From Gammaproteobacteria bacterium (GTDB taxonomy: Bacteria > Pseudomonadota > Gammaproteobacteria > Pseudomonadales > JAUIET01), in NCBI GenBank assembly GCA_030431775.1, contig JAUIHW010000035.1:1-40899 (forward strand): a stretch of 40,899 nucleotides of DNA, given 5' to 3'. Under the pieces are notes generated by a model that was not told the DNA's origin, searched no databases, and saw only the letters and a program-made list of their open reading frames with translations. Below are positions 7,391 through 15,283 of the stretch, piece after piece. The stretch's first letter is position 1, and each line of letters opens with the position of its first letter. Position numbers and translations under genes: made by a program.

Positions 7391-8581
7391 ATGCGTGAAT
7401 CCTGGCGATGGTTTGGGCCGAATGATCCGGTTACTCTCCACGACATCCGGCAAACCGGTGCAACTGATATTGTAACCGCCCTGCACCACATACCAATCGG
7501 CGAGGTCTGGCCCGAGGCCGACATTCGCGAGTACCAGGCCCTCATCGAGGCAGGCAATAACGATCAGTCCGTGTTGCGCTGGTCGGTGGTGGAAAGCATT
7601 CCGGTGCACGAAGACATCAAGCTGGGTTTGCCGGGCTGCGAGCGCTTTATAACGGCCTGGGCTAATACCCTGCGCAATCTTGCTGCCGCTGGCATACAAA
7701 CGGTCTGTTACAACTTCATGCCGGTGATCGACTGGACTCGCACGGATTTGCAGTACCGCCTGCCAAACGGCGCCTATGCACTGCGCTTCGACCAGGACCG
7801 CTTCGCGGCTTTTGACCTGTTTGTGCTGAAACGCGAGGGTGCGACTGCCGATTACAGCGAACAGGAACAGCAACGCGCTCAGCAGGCCTTCGAGCAAATG
7901 TCTGCACAAGATATTGACGCTCTGAGCAAAACCATTACCGCAGGCCTGCCAGGGCGCATGACAGAAAGCTATGGCCTGGAGGACTTTCGGGCACAACTGG
8001 GCCGCTACAGAGACGTAAACAGTGAACAGCTTCTGGCAAACCTGCTGAACTTTCTGAAACACGTGGTACCGGTGGCCGAGGAGCACAACATTCAGTTAGC
8101 CATCCACCCGGACGACCCACCCTGGCCGCTGTTTGGTCTACCGCGCATTATCTGCACGCCGGCGGACCTGCGCACCCTGTTTGCCCGGCAAAACAGCCCC
8201 GCCAATGGCATCACCTTGTGTGTGGGCACTTATGGTAGCCGCCCGGATAATGACCTGGTGGCCATGGCCGACGAGTTTCACGAGCGTATCTTCTTTGCCC
8301 ATTTGCGCGGCGTGTCGCGAGATGCGGACGAACCACGCAGTTTTGTCGAAGCCAGCCATCTGGACAGCGACATCGATATGATTGGGGTCATTGCCAGATT
8401 GTTGGCCGAAGACCAGCGTCGCGCTGGTAGTGGGCCCGAACTGGTGTTCCGCCCGGACCACGGTCACCAAATGCTGGATGATGTGGGCAAGCAGGTAAAC
8501 CCCGGATACTCGGCCATCGGCCGGCTGAAAGGCCTTGCGGAAATTCGCGGAGTGATACGCGCCCTGCAACCCCGGCTCTGA
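7391..8581 (+). CDS. uxuA: Mannonate dehydratase UxuA
   Basis: 396 residues, close to the 394 of E. coli UxuA, and colinear with the family from MRESWRWFGPNDPV onward. Recognisable segments are TALHHIPIGEVW (about 29-40), VCYNFMPVIDWTRT, LAIHPDDPPWPLFGLPRI, the metal-binding cluster around FAHLRGV, and FRPDHGHQM near residue 357. The enzyme removes water from D-mannonate to give 2-keto-3-deoxygluconate in hexuronate breakdown. No uxuB, uxaC or kdgK is adjacent, so it is isolated from the rest of the pathway within the window. It follows the permease by 54 bp with no clear terminator between them. Confidence 0.95.
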   Translation: MRESWRWFGPNDPVTLHDIRQTGATDIVTALHHIPIGEVWPEADIREYQALIEAGNNDQSVLRWSVVESIPVHEDIKLGLPGCERFITAWANTLRNLAAAGIQTVCYNFMPVIDWTRTDLQYRLPNGAYALRFDQDRFAAFDLFVLKREGATADYSEQEQQRAQQAFEQMSAQDIDALSKTITAGLPGRMTESYGLEDFRAQLGRYRDVNSEQLLANLLNFLKHVVPVAEEHNIQLAIHPDDPPWPLFGLPRIICTPADLRTLFARQNSPANGITLCVGTYGSRPDNDLVAMADEFHERIFFAHLRGVSRDADEPRSFVEASHLDSDIDMIGVIARLLAEDQRRAGSGPELVFRPDHGHQMLDDVGKQVNPGYSAIGRLKGLAEIRGVIRALQPRL

Positions 8582-8684
8582 ACGGTTCAGTCCCGCGCTC
8601 TAAAGCTTTGAGTCACTCGGCCGCTATGCTTACTGGAGGCGGCTTGGTCAAGCTGCACGTTGCAAACCCCACGAATAATGGCCA

Positions 8685-10184
8685 GTGAACAGCGAACTTC
8701 TGGAAAAAATACTGTCTTGCGGTGAGCTGCCCTCGCCGCCCGTCGTGGCCGCACGCATTGTGCAGCACAGCCGTCAGGACTGCCAACTCAGCGATGTCAT
8801 CGAGATTGTGTCCGACGACCCGGCCACCTCACTGAAATTAATTCGCCTGGCCAATTCAGCGGCCTTTCGGGGCACCAAGGCCTGCGGCTCAATCTCTGAG
8901 GCGGTTACCCGGCTGGGGGTCAACGTCAGCATCATGACGTCCCTGAGTTTCTCGCTATCAAATTCTCTGCAACCCAAACACGCCAGCGCCCTGGACTATG
9001 ACTATCTCTGGCGGCGCTCGGTCACGGCCGCTGCCGCTGCACGCTTTCTGGCGATGCGCTCCAAAATCTCACAATGGGAGGAGTGTTTTCTGGCAGCACT
9101 GGTGCAGGATATTGGTGTACTGGCGGCTGACACCGCACTGCCTGCTGTGTACGCCGACCTTCCCGACCTGGCACAGCATGAATACACCCGGTTGATTGAA
9201 AGCCAGCAGTTAGGCTGCGATCATGCCGAAATTGGTGCGTGTCTGCTGCAAAAATGGCAACTGCCAGAGCAAATCATCGAAGCTGTCCGCAGCAGCCACT
9301 CGCTGGAGTGCTTGATGGCGGTGAACGCCAACTTAAACCTTGCCTGGTGCGTCGCTTATTCCGGTGTACTGGCGGATGCTGTGCTGATGGGTGACCAGCT
9401 TGAATTGGCGCGTGCCATCGCCTTGTGCCGCTCCAGTATCGGCCAGATCGCCGGTGCTTCTGAAGCAGAATTTACTCACGCCCTGTTTGAAGCCGTGAAA
9501 GACGCCGAACAGGTGTTTGAAACCAGTCTGGTACCCAATCTTACGGAAATAGCCGCCACGTCCAAAGAGATCATGTTTGACTACATGCTCGGGCAAATTG
9601 GCCAGGCCGCCAATGATGAGTTGACGGAGTTACAGGATCGGGTTCGTGATCTGGAAGCAGAGAATCGCCGCGACGGCTTGACCGGCGTGTACAACCGCCA
9701 GCACTTCGACGACGTACTGGAACAATTGCTCAACGAGGCCCAAGCCGTCGGTGGTACCCTCAGCCTGATGTTTGTGGACGCTGACCACTTCAAACAGATT
9801 AATGACGAACACGGCCATCAGGCCGGTGATGAAGTACTGAAGTGGCTGGCCGGTCAATTGCGCCATTCGCTGCGCGACTCTGATGTGGTTGCACGTTACG
9901 GCGGGGAGGAATTTGTTGCCATTCTGCCCGCTACGAATGAACAGCAGGCCAGAACCATAGGGGACAGCATTGTGCAGCGAATCAACGCCGCTCCCTGCAG
10001 TATTGAAGGCGCGGCCCTGGCGGTCACAGTGTCAGTCGGTGTTGCCGCAGTGGCACCTGGCTCGGGCCTGCAAAGCGCCCGCGAGCTGGTGGTCGCGGCC
10101 GACCAGGCCATGTATTACTCGAAAAAAACCGGCCGCAACCGCTGCTCGCAAGCATCCCTGTTGCCGACCTTGAACGTCGCCTAG
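8685..10184 (+). CDS. HDOD-GGDEF fusion, diguanylate cyclase
   Basis: 499 residues from a GTG start. The N-terminal half (about 10-210) is an HDOD domain, a catalytically dead HD relative (PSPPVVAARIV, DDPATSLKLIRLANSAAF, VTRLGVNVS). A helical linker that may form a coiled coil (about 300-325, ELQDRVRDLEAENRRD) leads to a C-terminal GGDEF domain (about 330-495). The active site is GGEEF (406-410), an accepted active variant. An RxxD product-inhibition site is present as RDSD (397-400). The protein should make cyclic di-GMP, with the HDOD domain as sensor or partner-binding module. No EAL domain is attached. It stands alone between uxuA and a small membrane gene. Confidence 0.9.
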   Translation: MNSELLEKILSCGELPSPPVVAARIVQHSRQDCQLSDVIEIVSDDPATSLKLIRLANSAAFRGTKACGSISEAVTRLGVNVSIMTSLSFSLSNSLQPKHASALDYDYLWRRSVTAAAAARFLAMRSKISQWEECFLAALVQDIGVLAADTALPAVYADLPDLAQHEYTRLIESQQLGCDHAEIGACLLQKWQLPEQIIEAVRSSHSLECLMAVNANLNLAWCVAYSGVLADAVLMGDQLELARAIALCRSSIGQIAGASEAEFTHALFEAVKDAEQVFETSLVPNLTEIAATSKEIMFDYMLGQIGQAANDELTELQDRVRDLEAENRRDGLTGVYNRQHFDDVLEQLLNEAQAVGGTLSLMFVDADHFKQINDEHGHQAGDEVLKWLAGQLRHSLRDSDVVARYGGEEFVAILPATNEQQARTIGDSIVQRINAAPCSIEGAALAVTVSVGVAAVAPGSGLQSARELVVAADQAMYYSKKTGRNRCSQASLLPTLNVA

Positions 10185-10267
10185 ACCAAAGCCGCTGCAA
10201 ACTCTCGCTGTAAACACCGGCTGATTACTGTAGTATCACCGCTGGACCTGCGCGGTAACGTCGATTA

Positions 10268-10471
10268 ATGGCATCTTTCGAACAAGCTTACTATCTGCAC
10301 AACCCTGGCAAATGGCAGGTGTTGAGGCGCAACATGCGTTTACTGTGGGCATTGCTGCTTGCCGCCATAGTCTGGTGCACACAAGGGCTGCTTCTGCGCC
10401 GCGCAATCAAGCGCGCACAGTCTAACAACACCGAAGTCGTGTTAGATGACTGGTTTAGCAGCCAGGAATAA
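10268..10471 (+). CDS. Small single-span membrane protein upstream of the reductive-dehalogenase-like gene
   Basis: 67 residues with no recognised family. A basic, aromatic N-terminal stretch is followed by one clear hydrophobic helix (LLWALLLAAIVWCTQGLLL, about 25-43), then a basic RRAIKRAQ segment and an acidic tail ending in DDWFSSQE. By the positive-inside rule the charge is similar on both sides, so topology is uncertain. The stop lies 3 bp before the next start, so the two are very likely translated from one message. A membrane tether or assembly partner for the iron-sulfur protein is a reasonable guess, in the way RdhB anchors respiratory reductive dehalogenases, but there is no sequence similarity to RdhB. 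Confidence 0.7.
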   Translation: MASFEQAYYLHNPGKWQVLRRNMRLLWALLLAAIVWCTQGLLLRRAIKRAQSNNTEVVLDDWFSSQE

Positions 10472-10474
10472 ACG

Positions 10475-11431
10475 GTGGCAAAGCAGTTACCCAGCCCAAT
10501 CTACCCCTTTAAGTACCGCAGTACACCGCTGTCGGGCAATAGCATCAACGGCCTGGGTGAAACCGTAGCCCGCCGTGCCACGCAGATTTTCCACGGCTCG
10601 GGAGCACGGCGTCTGGAATGGGAAGCGTTGGAACGCTATTTTGCCTTGAGTGCGCCTTTTCGGGTGTATTGGCTTAACCTGGTGAATCGCTGGTTATTGC
10701 GCAAGGCTGATGGCACGATTGCCAAGCAACGGCAAGCGGTAACAGACCCGAAGGCTATGGCGGCGACTGTCAAAGCCAAGGCCAGAGAACTTGGCGCGGG
10801 AACGGTGGGTATTGCCAGGGTCAGCGAGGACGCTCTGTACCAGGGTTATGACTGCCAATACCAAACTGCGATTGTGGTTCTGATGCCAATGGACCCTGCT
10901 GAAATGGCGGACCTGCCAGGCAAGCGCAGCGGCATTGAAACCATGCGGGTGTACAAGGAAATCAGCAAAACCGTAATTGGCCTGGCCGCCTATATTCGCA
11001 GCCTGGGTTGGCCGGCACGCGCCTACGGTGAAAGCGCGGACATTCTGCATATTCCGCTGGCCATCAACGCCGGCCTGGGCCAGCTGGGTAAGCACGGCTC
11101 GCTGATTTGCAGGGAATACGGCTCGAACATGCGCATAGCAACTGTATTGACCGACTTACCTCTGCAAATCGATGAGCCCATCGACATAGCGGTTGACGAC
11201 CTGTGCATCGGCTGCCGCCGCTGCACGATTGACTGCCCGCCGAATGCTATCCTGGACAGCAAACAAATGGTACGCGGTGTAGAAAAATGGTACGTCGATT
11301 TCGACAAATGCGTGCCCTACTTTACCCATACGGTTGGCTGTGGGATTTGCATCGACGTTTGTCCCTGGAGCAAGCCCGGACGCGGGCCGGGCTTGTCGGC
11401 CAAGTTGCTGGGCAAGCGTGATCAAACTTAG
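10475..11431 (+). CDS. Reductive dehalogenase-like protein with two [4Fe-4S] clusters
   Basis: 318 residues with no Tat or Sec signal. The central part (about 85-235) resembles the vitamin-B12-binding core shared by reductive dehalogenases and the QueG queuosine enzyme, including LHIPLAINAGLGQLGKHG and a following REYGSNMRIATVLTDLPL. The C-terminus carries CIGCRRCTIDCPP and then a second motif, CVPYFTHTVGCGICIDVCPW, which is closer to RdhA than to QueG, as is the KWYVDFDKC lead-in. Respiratory RdhA is longer and exported; this looks like the shorter cytoplasmic type. It follows the 67-residue membrane gene by 3 bp and precedes a flavin monooxygenase by 12 bp, which suggests a role in aromatic, possibly haloaromatic, metabolism. 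Whether it removes halogen is not shown by sequence. Confidence 0.75.
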   Translation: MAKQLPSPIYPFKYRSTPLSGNSINGLGETVARRATQIFHGSGARRLEWEALERYFALSAPFRVYWLNLVNRWLLRKADGTIAKQRQAVTDPKAMAATVKAKARELGAGTVGIARVSEDALYQGYDCQYQTAIVVLMPMDPAEMADLPGKRSGIETMRVYKEISKTVIGLAAYIRSLGWPARAYGESADILHIPLAINAGLGQLGKHGSLICREYGSNMRIATVLTDLPLQIDEPIDIAVDDLCIGCRRCTIDCPPNAILDSKQMVRGVEKWYVDFDKCVPYFTHTVGCGICIDVCPWSKPGRGPGLSAKLLGKRDQT

Positions 11432-11443
11432 GGCACTGATGAT

Positions 11444-13369
11444 ATGCAATATCATCTCAACGGCTTTAAACCGGGTAACTATCAGATTCCAGACGCGGTT
11501 CGGAAACCAGCCGCGCTGCCACCTTACCGGGCTTTGCCGGAGGCTGTGGACGTTCTCATTGTTGGCTGCGGGCCGGCTGGCCTGACACTGGCCAGGCAGC
11601 TGGCGGAGTTTGCGGATATAAACACCTGCATTGTTGAGCAGAAACCCGGCCCCTTGCTGTTTGGACAAGCAGACGGCATATCCTGCCGAACTCTGGAGAT
11701 CATGGAGGCCTTTAACAGCAGCGAGCTCGTCAAAGAAGCCTACCAGCTGCACCAGAATGCGTTTTGGGAGCCGGACCGTGAGCGGCCGGAATACATCAAG
11801 CGCAGCCATAAAGTGGCCGATGCACGGCTGGGCCTGTCCGAGTTCACCCACAGCGTGGTCAATCAGGCGAGATTGCATGACCTTCTGCTCGCCGGAATGC
11901 AGAACTCCGTCACCCATCTGGTGCCGCACTACGGGCGGCGGCTGCGGGCGCTGGAAATTGACCCGGGGATGACGCAGGATCTAGAAGCCTACCCGATCAC
12001 CGCACAATTTGAATGCAGTGCTGAGGGTCAGCCCATTGGGCAGGAGTCTATTAGAGTGCGCTATGTAGTGGGTTGTGACGGTGCCAGAAGCACTGTTCGC
12101 AAAAGTCTGTCGATTGGCCTGGATGGAGACTCGGCAAACAAAGCCTGGGGCGTAATGGATGTGCTGGTGGTCACCGACTTCCCGGACATTCGAGTAAAGA
12201 GTTTTATCCAGTCAAAAGAGCATGGAGCGGTCATGCTGGTTCCGCGCGAAGGCGGTTACCTGGCCCGGCTGTACGTGGAACTGGACCTGCTGAATAAAGA
12301 CCAACGGGCCGCACAGCTCGACATTGGTGTTGACGACATCATTGCCAAGGCGCAACTCATTCTGCGTCCCTACAGGCTGGACGTTAAGGAAGTGGCCTGG
12401 TGGTCCGTGTATGAAGTGGGGCAGCGAGTCGCAGAGCGTTTTGATGACCGTAGGGATGACCCTTCCTGCGAGTACATACCACGAGCCTTCGTTGCCGGAG
12501 ACGCCTGCCATACCCACAGCCCGAAAGGCGGCTGGGGCTTGAATACGTCCTTGCCGGATGGCTTTAATCTGGGTTGGAAACTGGCTGCCGTGTTGAGAAA
12601 ACAATGCCACCCAAAACTGCTCGCGACCTATTCCACTGAGAGGCGCAAGGTTGCTCAGATGCTGATTGCTGCGGACAAACAGATGTCCGCCCTGGTGGCC
12701 ACCCGACCATCGGCTGGAACAAGCAGGGTGAAAACAAAAACCGATACCGCCGACATCGAGCATTTTATTGCTCGCCAGAATGGTTTTATTGCCGGCACCT
12801 CAATCCAGTACGACCCGTCGTTTATTTGCAGCGGCCAGAACAACCAAGACCTGGCTTCAGGTTATGTCATTGGCCAGCGGTTTCATTCCGCCGAAGCGAT
12901 TCGCCTGGCAGATGGCCGGCCACAGCATTTGGGGCACCTGATCAAGGCGGATGGTCGCTGGCGAATTCTTATCTTTGGCAATCAACAAACGCCACTGGAC
13001 ACCGGCTCCGCCACCTATCAGCTTATACAATTCCTCGAACACGCAGCGGCATCGCCACTGCAGCGGTACACCCCAGAAAAGGCGGATATCGACTCGGTAA
13101 TTGATGTGTATGCCGTCTTTCAGCAAACAGACTTAGCCATCGAAACCCTGCCCGACCTGCTGTGGCCCGCCAAAGGCCGATACGGACTCCGGGATTATGA
13201 GAAGGTATTTTACGCACCACAACATAACGATGTGTTTGCTCTGCGAGGTATCGATCGGCGCAGTGGCTGCATGGTCGTAGTCAGACCGGATCAACATGTC
13301 GCCAGTATTCTGCCGCTTGCAGCCCATGAAGAACTGTGTGAGTTCTTTGCCGGTTTTATGCTTGGGTAG
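11444..13369 (+). CDS. FAD-dependent aromatic hydroxylase (phenol 2-monooxygenase / MobA type)
   Basis: 641 residues, the length of the phenol hydroxylase and 3-hydroxybenzoate 4-monooxygenase group. The FAD fingerprint VGCGPAG is at 40-46, the DG motif is GCDGARSTVRK (about 208), and the GD motif is FVAGDACHTHSPKGG. The last ~170 residues fit the thioredoxin-like dimerisation domain of this family. These enzymes use NAD(P)H and oxygen to hydroxylate phenols or hydroxybenzoates. Within the GD region, GGWGLNTSLPDGFN replaces the more usual GxGxNxSxxDxxN, so the D-to-G-shifted environment deserves a look. It lies 12 bp after the reductive-dehalogenase-like gene. Its 3' end (from 13206) is duplicated at 14526 beyond a toxin-antitoxin module. 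Confidence 0.88.
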   Translation: MQYHLNGFKPGNYQIPDAVRKPAALPPYRALPEAVDVLIVGCGPAGLTLARQLAEFADINTCIVEQKPGPLLFGQADGISCRTLEIMEAFNSSELVKEAYQLHQNAFWEPDRERPEYIKRSHKVADARLGLSEFTHSVVNQARLHDLLLAGMQNSVTHLVPHYGRRLRALEIDPGMTQDLEAYPITAQFECSAEGQPIGQESIRVRYVVGCDGARSTVRKSLSIGLDGDSANKAWGVMDVLVVTDFPDIRVKSFIQSKEHGAVMLVPREGGYLARLYVELDLLNKDQRAAQLDIGVDDIIAKAQLILRPYRLDVKEVAWWSVYEVGQRVAERFDDRRDDPSCEYIPRAFVAGDACHTHSPKGGWGLNTSLPDGFNLGWKLAAVLRKQCHPKLLATYSTERRKVAQMLIAADKQMSALVATRPSAGTSRVKTKTDTADIEHFIARQNGFIAGTSIQYDPSFICSGQNNQDLASGYVIGQRFHSAEAIRLADGRPQHLGHLIKADGRWRILIFGNQQTPLDTGSATYQLIQFLEHAAASPLQRYTPEKADIDSVIDVYAVFQQTDLAIETLPDLLWPAKGRYGLRDYEKVFYAPQHNDVFALRGIDRRSGCMVVVRPDQHVASILPLAAHEELCEFFAGFMLG

Positions 13370-13400
13370 GGAGTCAGGGCTATCCTTGCCCCGGCTAGTA
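13206..13400 (+). repeat. Direct repeat copy A (3' end of the flavin monooxygenase gene plus ~30 bp)
   Basis: This segment aligns without gaps to 14526-14720 at a constant offset of 1,320 bp, with about 18 mismatches in 195 by eye (about 91% identity). It covers the last ~54 codons of the monooxygenase, its stop, and about 30 bp beyond, after which similarity fades. The two copies bracket the VapBC module. Confidence 0.93.
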
Positions 13401-13784
13401 AATGGAATTGCTAGGGCACCGTTTACACCCCAGGGTGAATTGAAGTCAGTGGTGTTTAGTATCCACCGCTAGTGCCGCGGTAATGCTTTTTCTTGAACTG
13501 CGTTCGAACTGCCGAACCCAGTTTGTCCCATTCCTTTTTGACGCAATATTTCCATCTTGGAATGAAATTCTCATCCATGAAATGGTACCGCTTAGGCGGA
13601 AAGGTCAATATTGAAGCCATCCCCTGAATAAGGAATTTTAGAATATATATCATTGATATATATAAGGTTATATAGGACATAGTAATTCAAATCGTTTCCA
13701 CTTTCTTCGGAACATGCTCTAGTTAATATATCCTTTTAGTATATCTTTTTGTGCTATACTGACCCTCAATGTACGGAGGACAAT
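13401..13784. other. AT-rich gap before vapBC with one unassigned minus-strand frame
   Basis: No recognised gene. Base composition shifts to A+T-rich from about 13600. A minus-strand frame (13456-13680, 74 codons) encodes a hydrophobic start and a basic C-terminal part (with DENFIPRWKYCVKKEWDKLG). I do not recognise it; it has no convincing ribosome-binding site and may be a gene remnant. The right end holds the vapBC promoter. The composition and position fit foreign DNA brought in with the toxin-antitoxin genes. Confidence 0.5.
13752..13760 (+). promoter_or_regulatory. Extended -10 promoter of vapBC
   Basis: TGC followed by TATACT (13755-13760) is an extended -10 element 24 bp upstream of the vapB start. 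No good -35 box is visible at the matching distance. Near-repeats of TATATC/TATATCT at 13726-13746 could be VapBC-binding half-sites. A strong GGAGGA ribosome-binding site follows at 13775-13780. Confidence 0.5.
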
Positions 13785-14054
13785 ATGAGCAATACAGAAT
13801 CAACTGATGTGGCTAAAGTGTTTATGTCAGGTAAATCTCAAGCCGTGCGTCTTCCAAAGAAATATAGATTTGACGAAGGGTGCGGTGAGGTAGCTGTCCG
13901 CCAGATTGGCAGGCATCTTATTCTAAGCGCTCGCTTCCGAGACTGGGATGACTACTGGGCCAATTCGGCTAAACCGTCGGACGACTTTTGCGATATCGTT
14001 TTGAACCGAAAAGACAGCGAGGTACCGGCAGAAGAACGAGAGAGCTTCGACTGA
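13785..14054 (+). CDS. vapB: VapB-type antitoxin (AbrB/SpoVT-like DNA-binding)
   Basis: 89 residues from an ATG with GGAGGA 4 bp upstream; the longer frame from 13749 runs through the promoter and is rejected. The N-terminal swapped-hairpin domain shows the standard VFMSGKSQAVRLPKKYRF motif (13-30). The C-terminal half (DWDDYW onward) is the acidic tail that would wrap the toxin. The antitoxin neutralises VapC and, as a complex, represses its own promoter. The stop TGA shares its last base with the vapC ATG (TGATG), the usual coupling. Base composition is lower in G+C than in the flanking catabolic genes. Confidence 0.92.
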   Translation: MSNTESTDVAKVFMSGKSQAVRLPKKYRFDEGCGEVAVRQIGRHLILSARFRDWDDYWANSAKPSDDFCDIVLNRKDSEVPAEERESFD

Positions 14055-14449
14055 TGCGATGCATGCTTGATACTGATACATGCATCCACCTCATTAAGCG
14101 TAACTCTCGGATAAAACCGCAATCGGCGCTGTCCGACTGTTTTGTTTCAACGATCGTTCAGGGCGAATTGGAATTTGGTGTCGCCAATTCTCAAGCTGAT
14201 CGGCGAGAACATAACTACGAAGCGTTATTGGATTTTTTGACAGCGATACAGGTGCTGCCTGTTACGGAATCGGTAGCTCAGACTTATGGCGAGATCCGCG
14301 CGGCTCTAAAGCAGCAACCAATTGGCCCCAACGACACCTGGATCGCTGCACACGCCTTATCGTTAGACCTACCACTTGTTACAAATAACGAGCGCGAGTT
14401 TTCCCGAGTACCCAAACTCAGCATTGAAAACTGGCTACAGCCTTCTTAG
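14054..14449 (+). CDS. vapC: VapC-type PIN-domain toxin ribonuclease
   Basis: 131 residues from the ATG at 14054 (MRCMLDTDTC); the next ATG at 14063 is also possible. PIN-domain acidic residues are in place: Asp in MLDTDTCIHLIK near the start, Glu in IVQGELEFGV, and Asp in GPNDTWIAAHA, with the usual TNNEREF segment and a C-terminal LSIENW. VapC toxins are Mg-dependent ribonucleases, several of which cut initiator tRNA or the sarcin-ricin loop of rRNA. The pair looks intact and functional. It sits between two copies of the 3' end of the flavin monooxygenase gene. Confidence 0.93.
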   Translation: MRCMLDTDTCIHLIKRNSRIKPQSALSDCFVSTIVQGELEFGVANSQADRREHNYEALLDFLTAIQVLPVTESVAQTYGEIRAALKQQPIGPNDTWIAAHALSLDLPLVTNNEREFSRVPKLSIENWLQPS

Positions 14450-14525
14450 CCAAAAAGCGTGGAACGTCGATGCGAGGCATTTAGAGGCTAAATTCTAAGG
14501 TAGACTTCTGCTACATACACTTTAA

Positions 14526-14720
14526 TATTTTACGCACCACAACATAACGATTTGTTTGCTTTGCGAGGTATCGATCGGCGCAGTGGCTGCGTGGTCGTGG
14601 TCAGACCGGATCAACATGTAGCCAGCATTCTGCCGCTTGAAGCCCATGAAGAACTGTGTGAATTTTTTGCCGGTTTTATGCTTGGATGAGGAGTTAGGGC
14701 TTTCCTTGACCTGTCTGGTA
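14526..14720 (+). pseudogene. Direct repeat copy B: orphan 3' end of a flavin monooxygenase gene
   Basis: Gap-free match to 13206-13400. It encodes the last ~54 residues of the monooxygenase (from FYAPQHND to FAGFMLG and a stop, TGA in place of TAG) with no 5' part and no start. Of the ten codon changes relative to copy A, seven (including stop-to-stop) are silent and three change the residue (V to L, M to V, A to E). That pattern means both versions were kept under selection as coding sequence before they came together, so copy B is more likely the tail of a related gene than a decayed recent duplicate. Confidence 0.88.
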
Positions 14721-14842
14721 AACGAATCCTTGATACGACTGTCGCCCATGCCAGGGCAATAGTTGATATTCAGGAATCGATTAGTCGACAGGATCTGGGA
14801 AGAAAGCCGAAAACTGATTCAACACTGAAAGCCCATACTTTC
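14721..14842. other. Gap between repeat copy B and the marR gene
   Basis: After copy B, the plus-strand frame that follows its stop stays open for 56 codons (14690-14857, with HARAIVDIQESISRQDLGRK) and runs 15 bp into the marR end. It has no ATG, GTG or TTG start and no family I recognise, so it may be the remnant of another gene. Between vapC and copy B (14450-14525) I see only a weak TTTAG-AGG-CTAAA hairpin near 14480. Confidence 0.4.
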
Positions 14843-15265
14843 TCAAAGTCTGTTTAATAATTTCAAAAAGTTATCTGCCTTTTTTTGATCAAAATTCTTA
14901 AGCAGGCTTTCCGCCCTGGCCTCCAGGGTAACCGTCGCGTTCTGAAACAGTTCCTCACCTGCGGATGTCAGCTTAACCAAACTGACGCGAGCGTCCCGCT
15001 CATTTGTTTCCTTGCTGACGAGCCCGGTTTTTTCCATTGGCGCCAATAGCCTGGTAATACCGGAAGCCGTCCGCGCGAGTTCGTCGGCAATATCGATGCG
15101 GCGGAGAGATTTGTTGGGAGCCCGTGACAGGCGAAACAATACCATGTATTCCGATAGCCCAATGCCATGCACCGCCCCGAGACTGCTGTCCAACTGCCTG
15201 GTGACAATGGCTGACTTCACCCAAAGACTAGTGGCAATAGCACCATGAATTGATTGAGTTTGCAT
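14843..15265 (-). CDS. MarR family transcriptional regulator
   Basis: 140 residues with the MarR winged-helix layout: an N-terminal dimer helix, helix-turn-helix segment LRRIDIADELARTASGITRLLAPME (described by its key residues, about 54-78), and a wing ending in ETNERDARVSLVKLT with the conserved DxR. MarR proteins are usually repressors released by phenolic or other small ligands. An inverted repeat (15284-15301) lies in its promoter region and would suit autoregulation. The permease gene ends 56 bp upstream on the same strand, so readthrough is possible and the permease or TonB receptor are plausible targets. The ligand is unknown. Confidence 0.88.
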   Translation of the reverse strand: MQTQSIHGAIATSLWVKSAIVTRQLDSSLGAVHGIGLSEYMVLFRLSRAPNKSLRRIDIADELARTASGITRLLAPMEKTGLVSKETNERDARVSLVKLTSAGEELFQNATVTLEARAESLLKNFDQKKADNFLKLLNRL

Positions 15266-15283
15266 GAGAAAATACTTTCATAT

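Noticed and set aside
7319-8086. 255-codon minus-strand open frame opposite uxuA
   Set aside because: It is antisense to a clear, full-length mannonate dehydratase and its translation matches no family. G+C-rich coding regions routinely leave long open antisense frames.
11156-11929. 257-codon minus-strand frame across the end of the iron-sulfur gene and the start of the monooxygenase
   Set aside because: It spans two confidently assigned plus-strand genes, with no ribosome-binding site or recognisable domain.
13206-14720. Insertion sequence or composite transposon carrying vapBC
   Set aside because: No transposase frame is present and the flanking repeats are the end of a catabolic gene, not terminal inverted repeats.
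14690-14857. 56-codon open stretch following the stop of repeat copy B
   Set aside because: No start codon, no recognised family, and it runs into the end of the marR gene on the other strand; kept only as a possible remnant.
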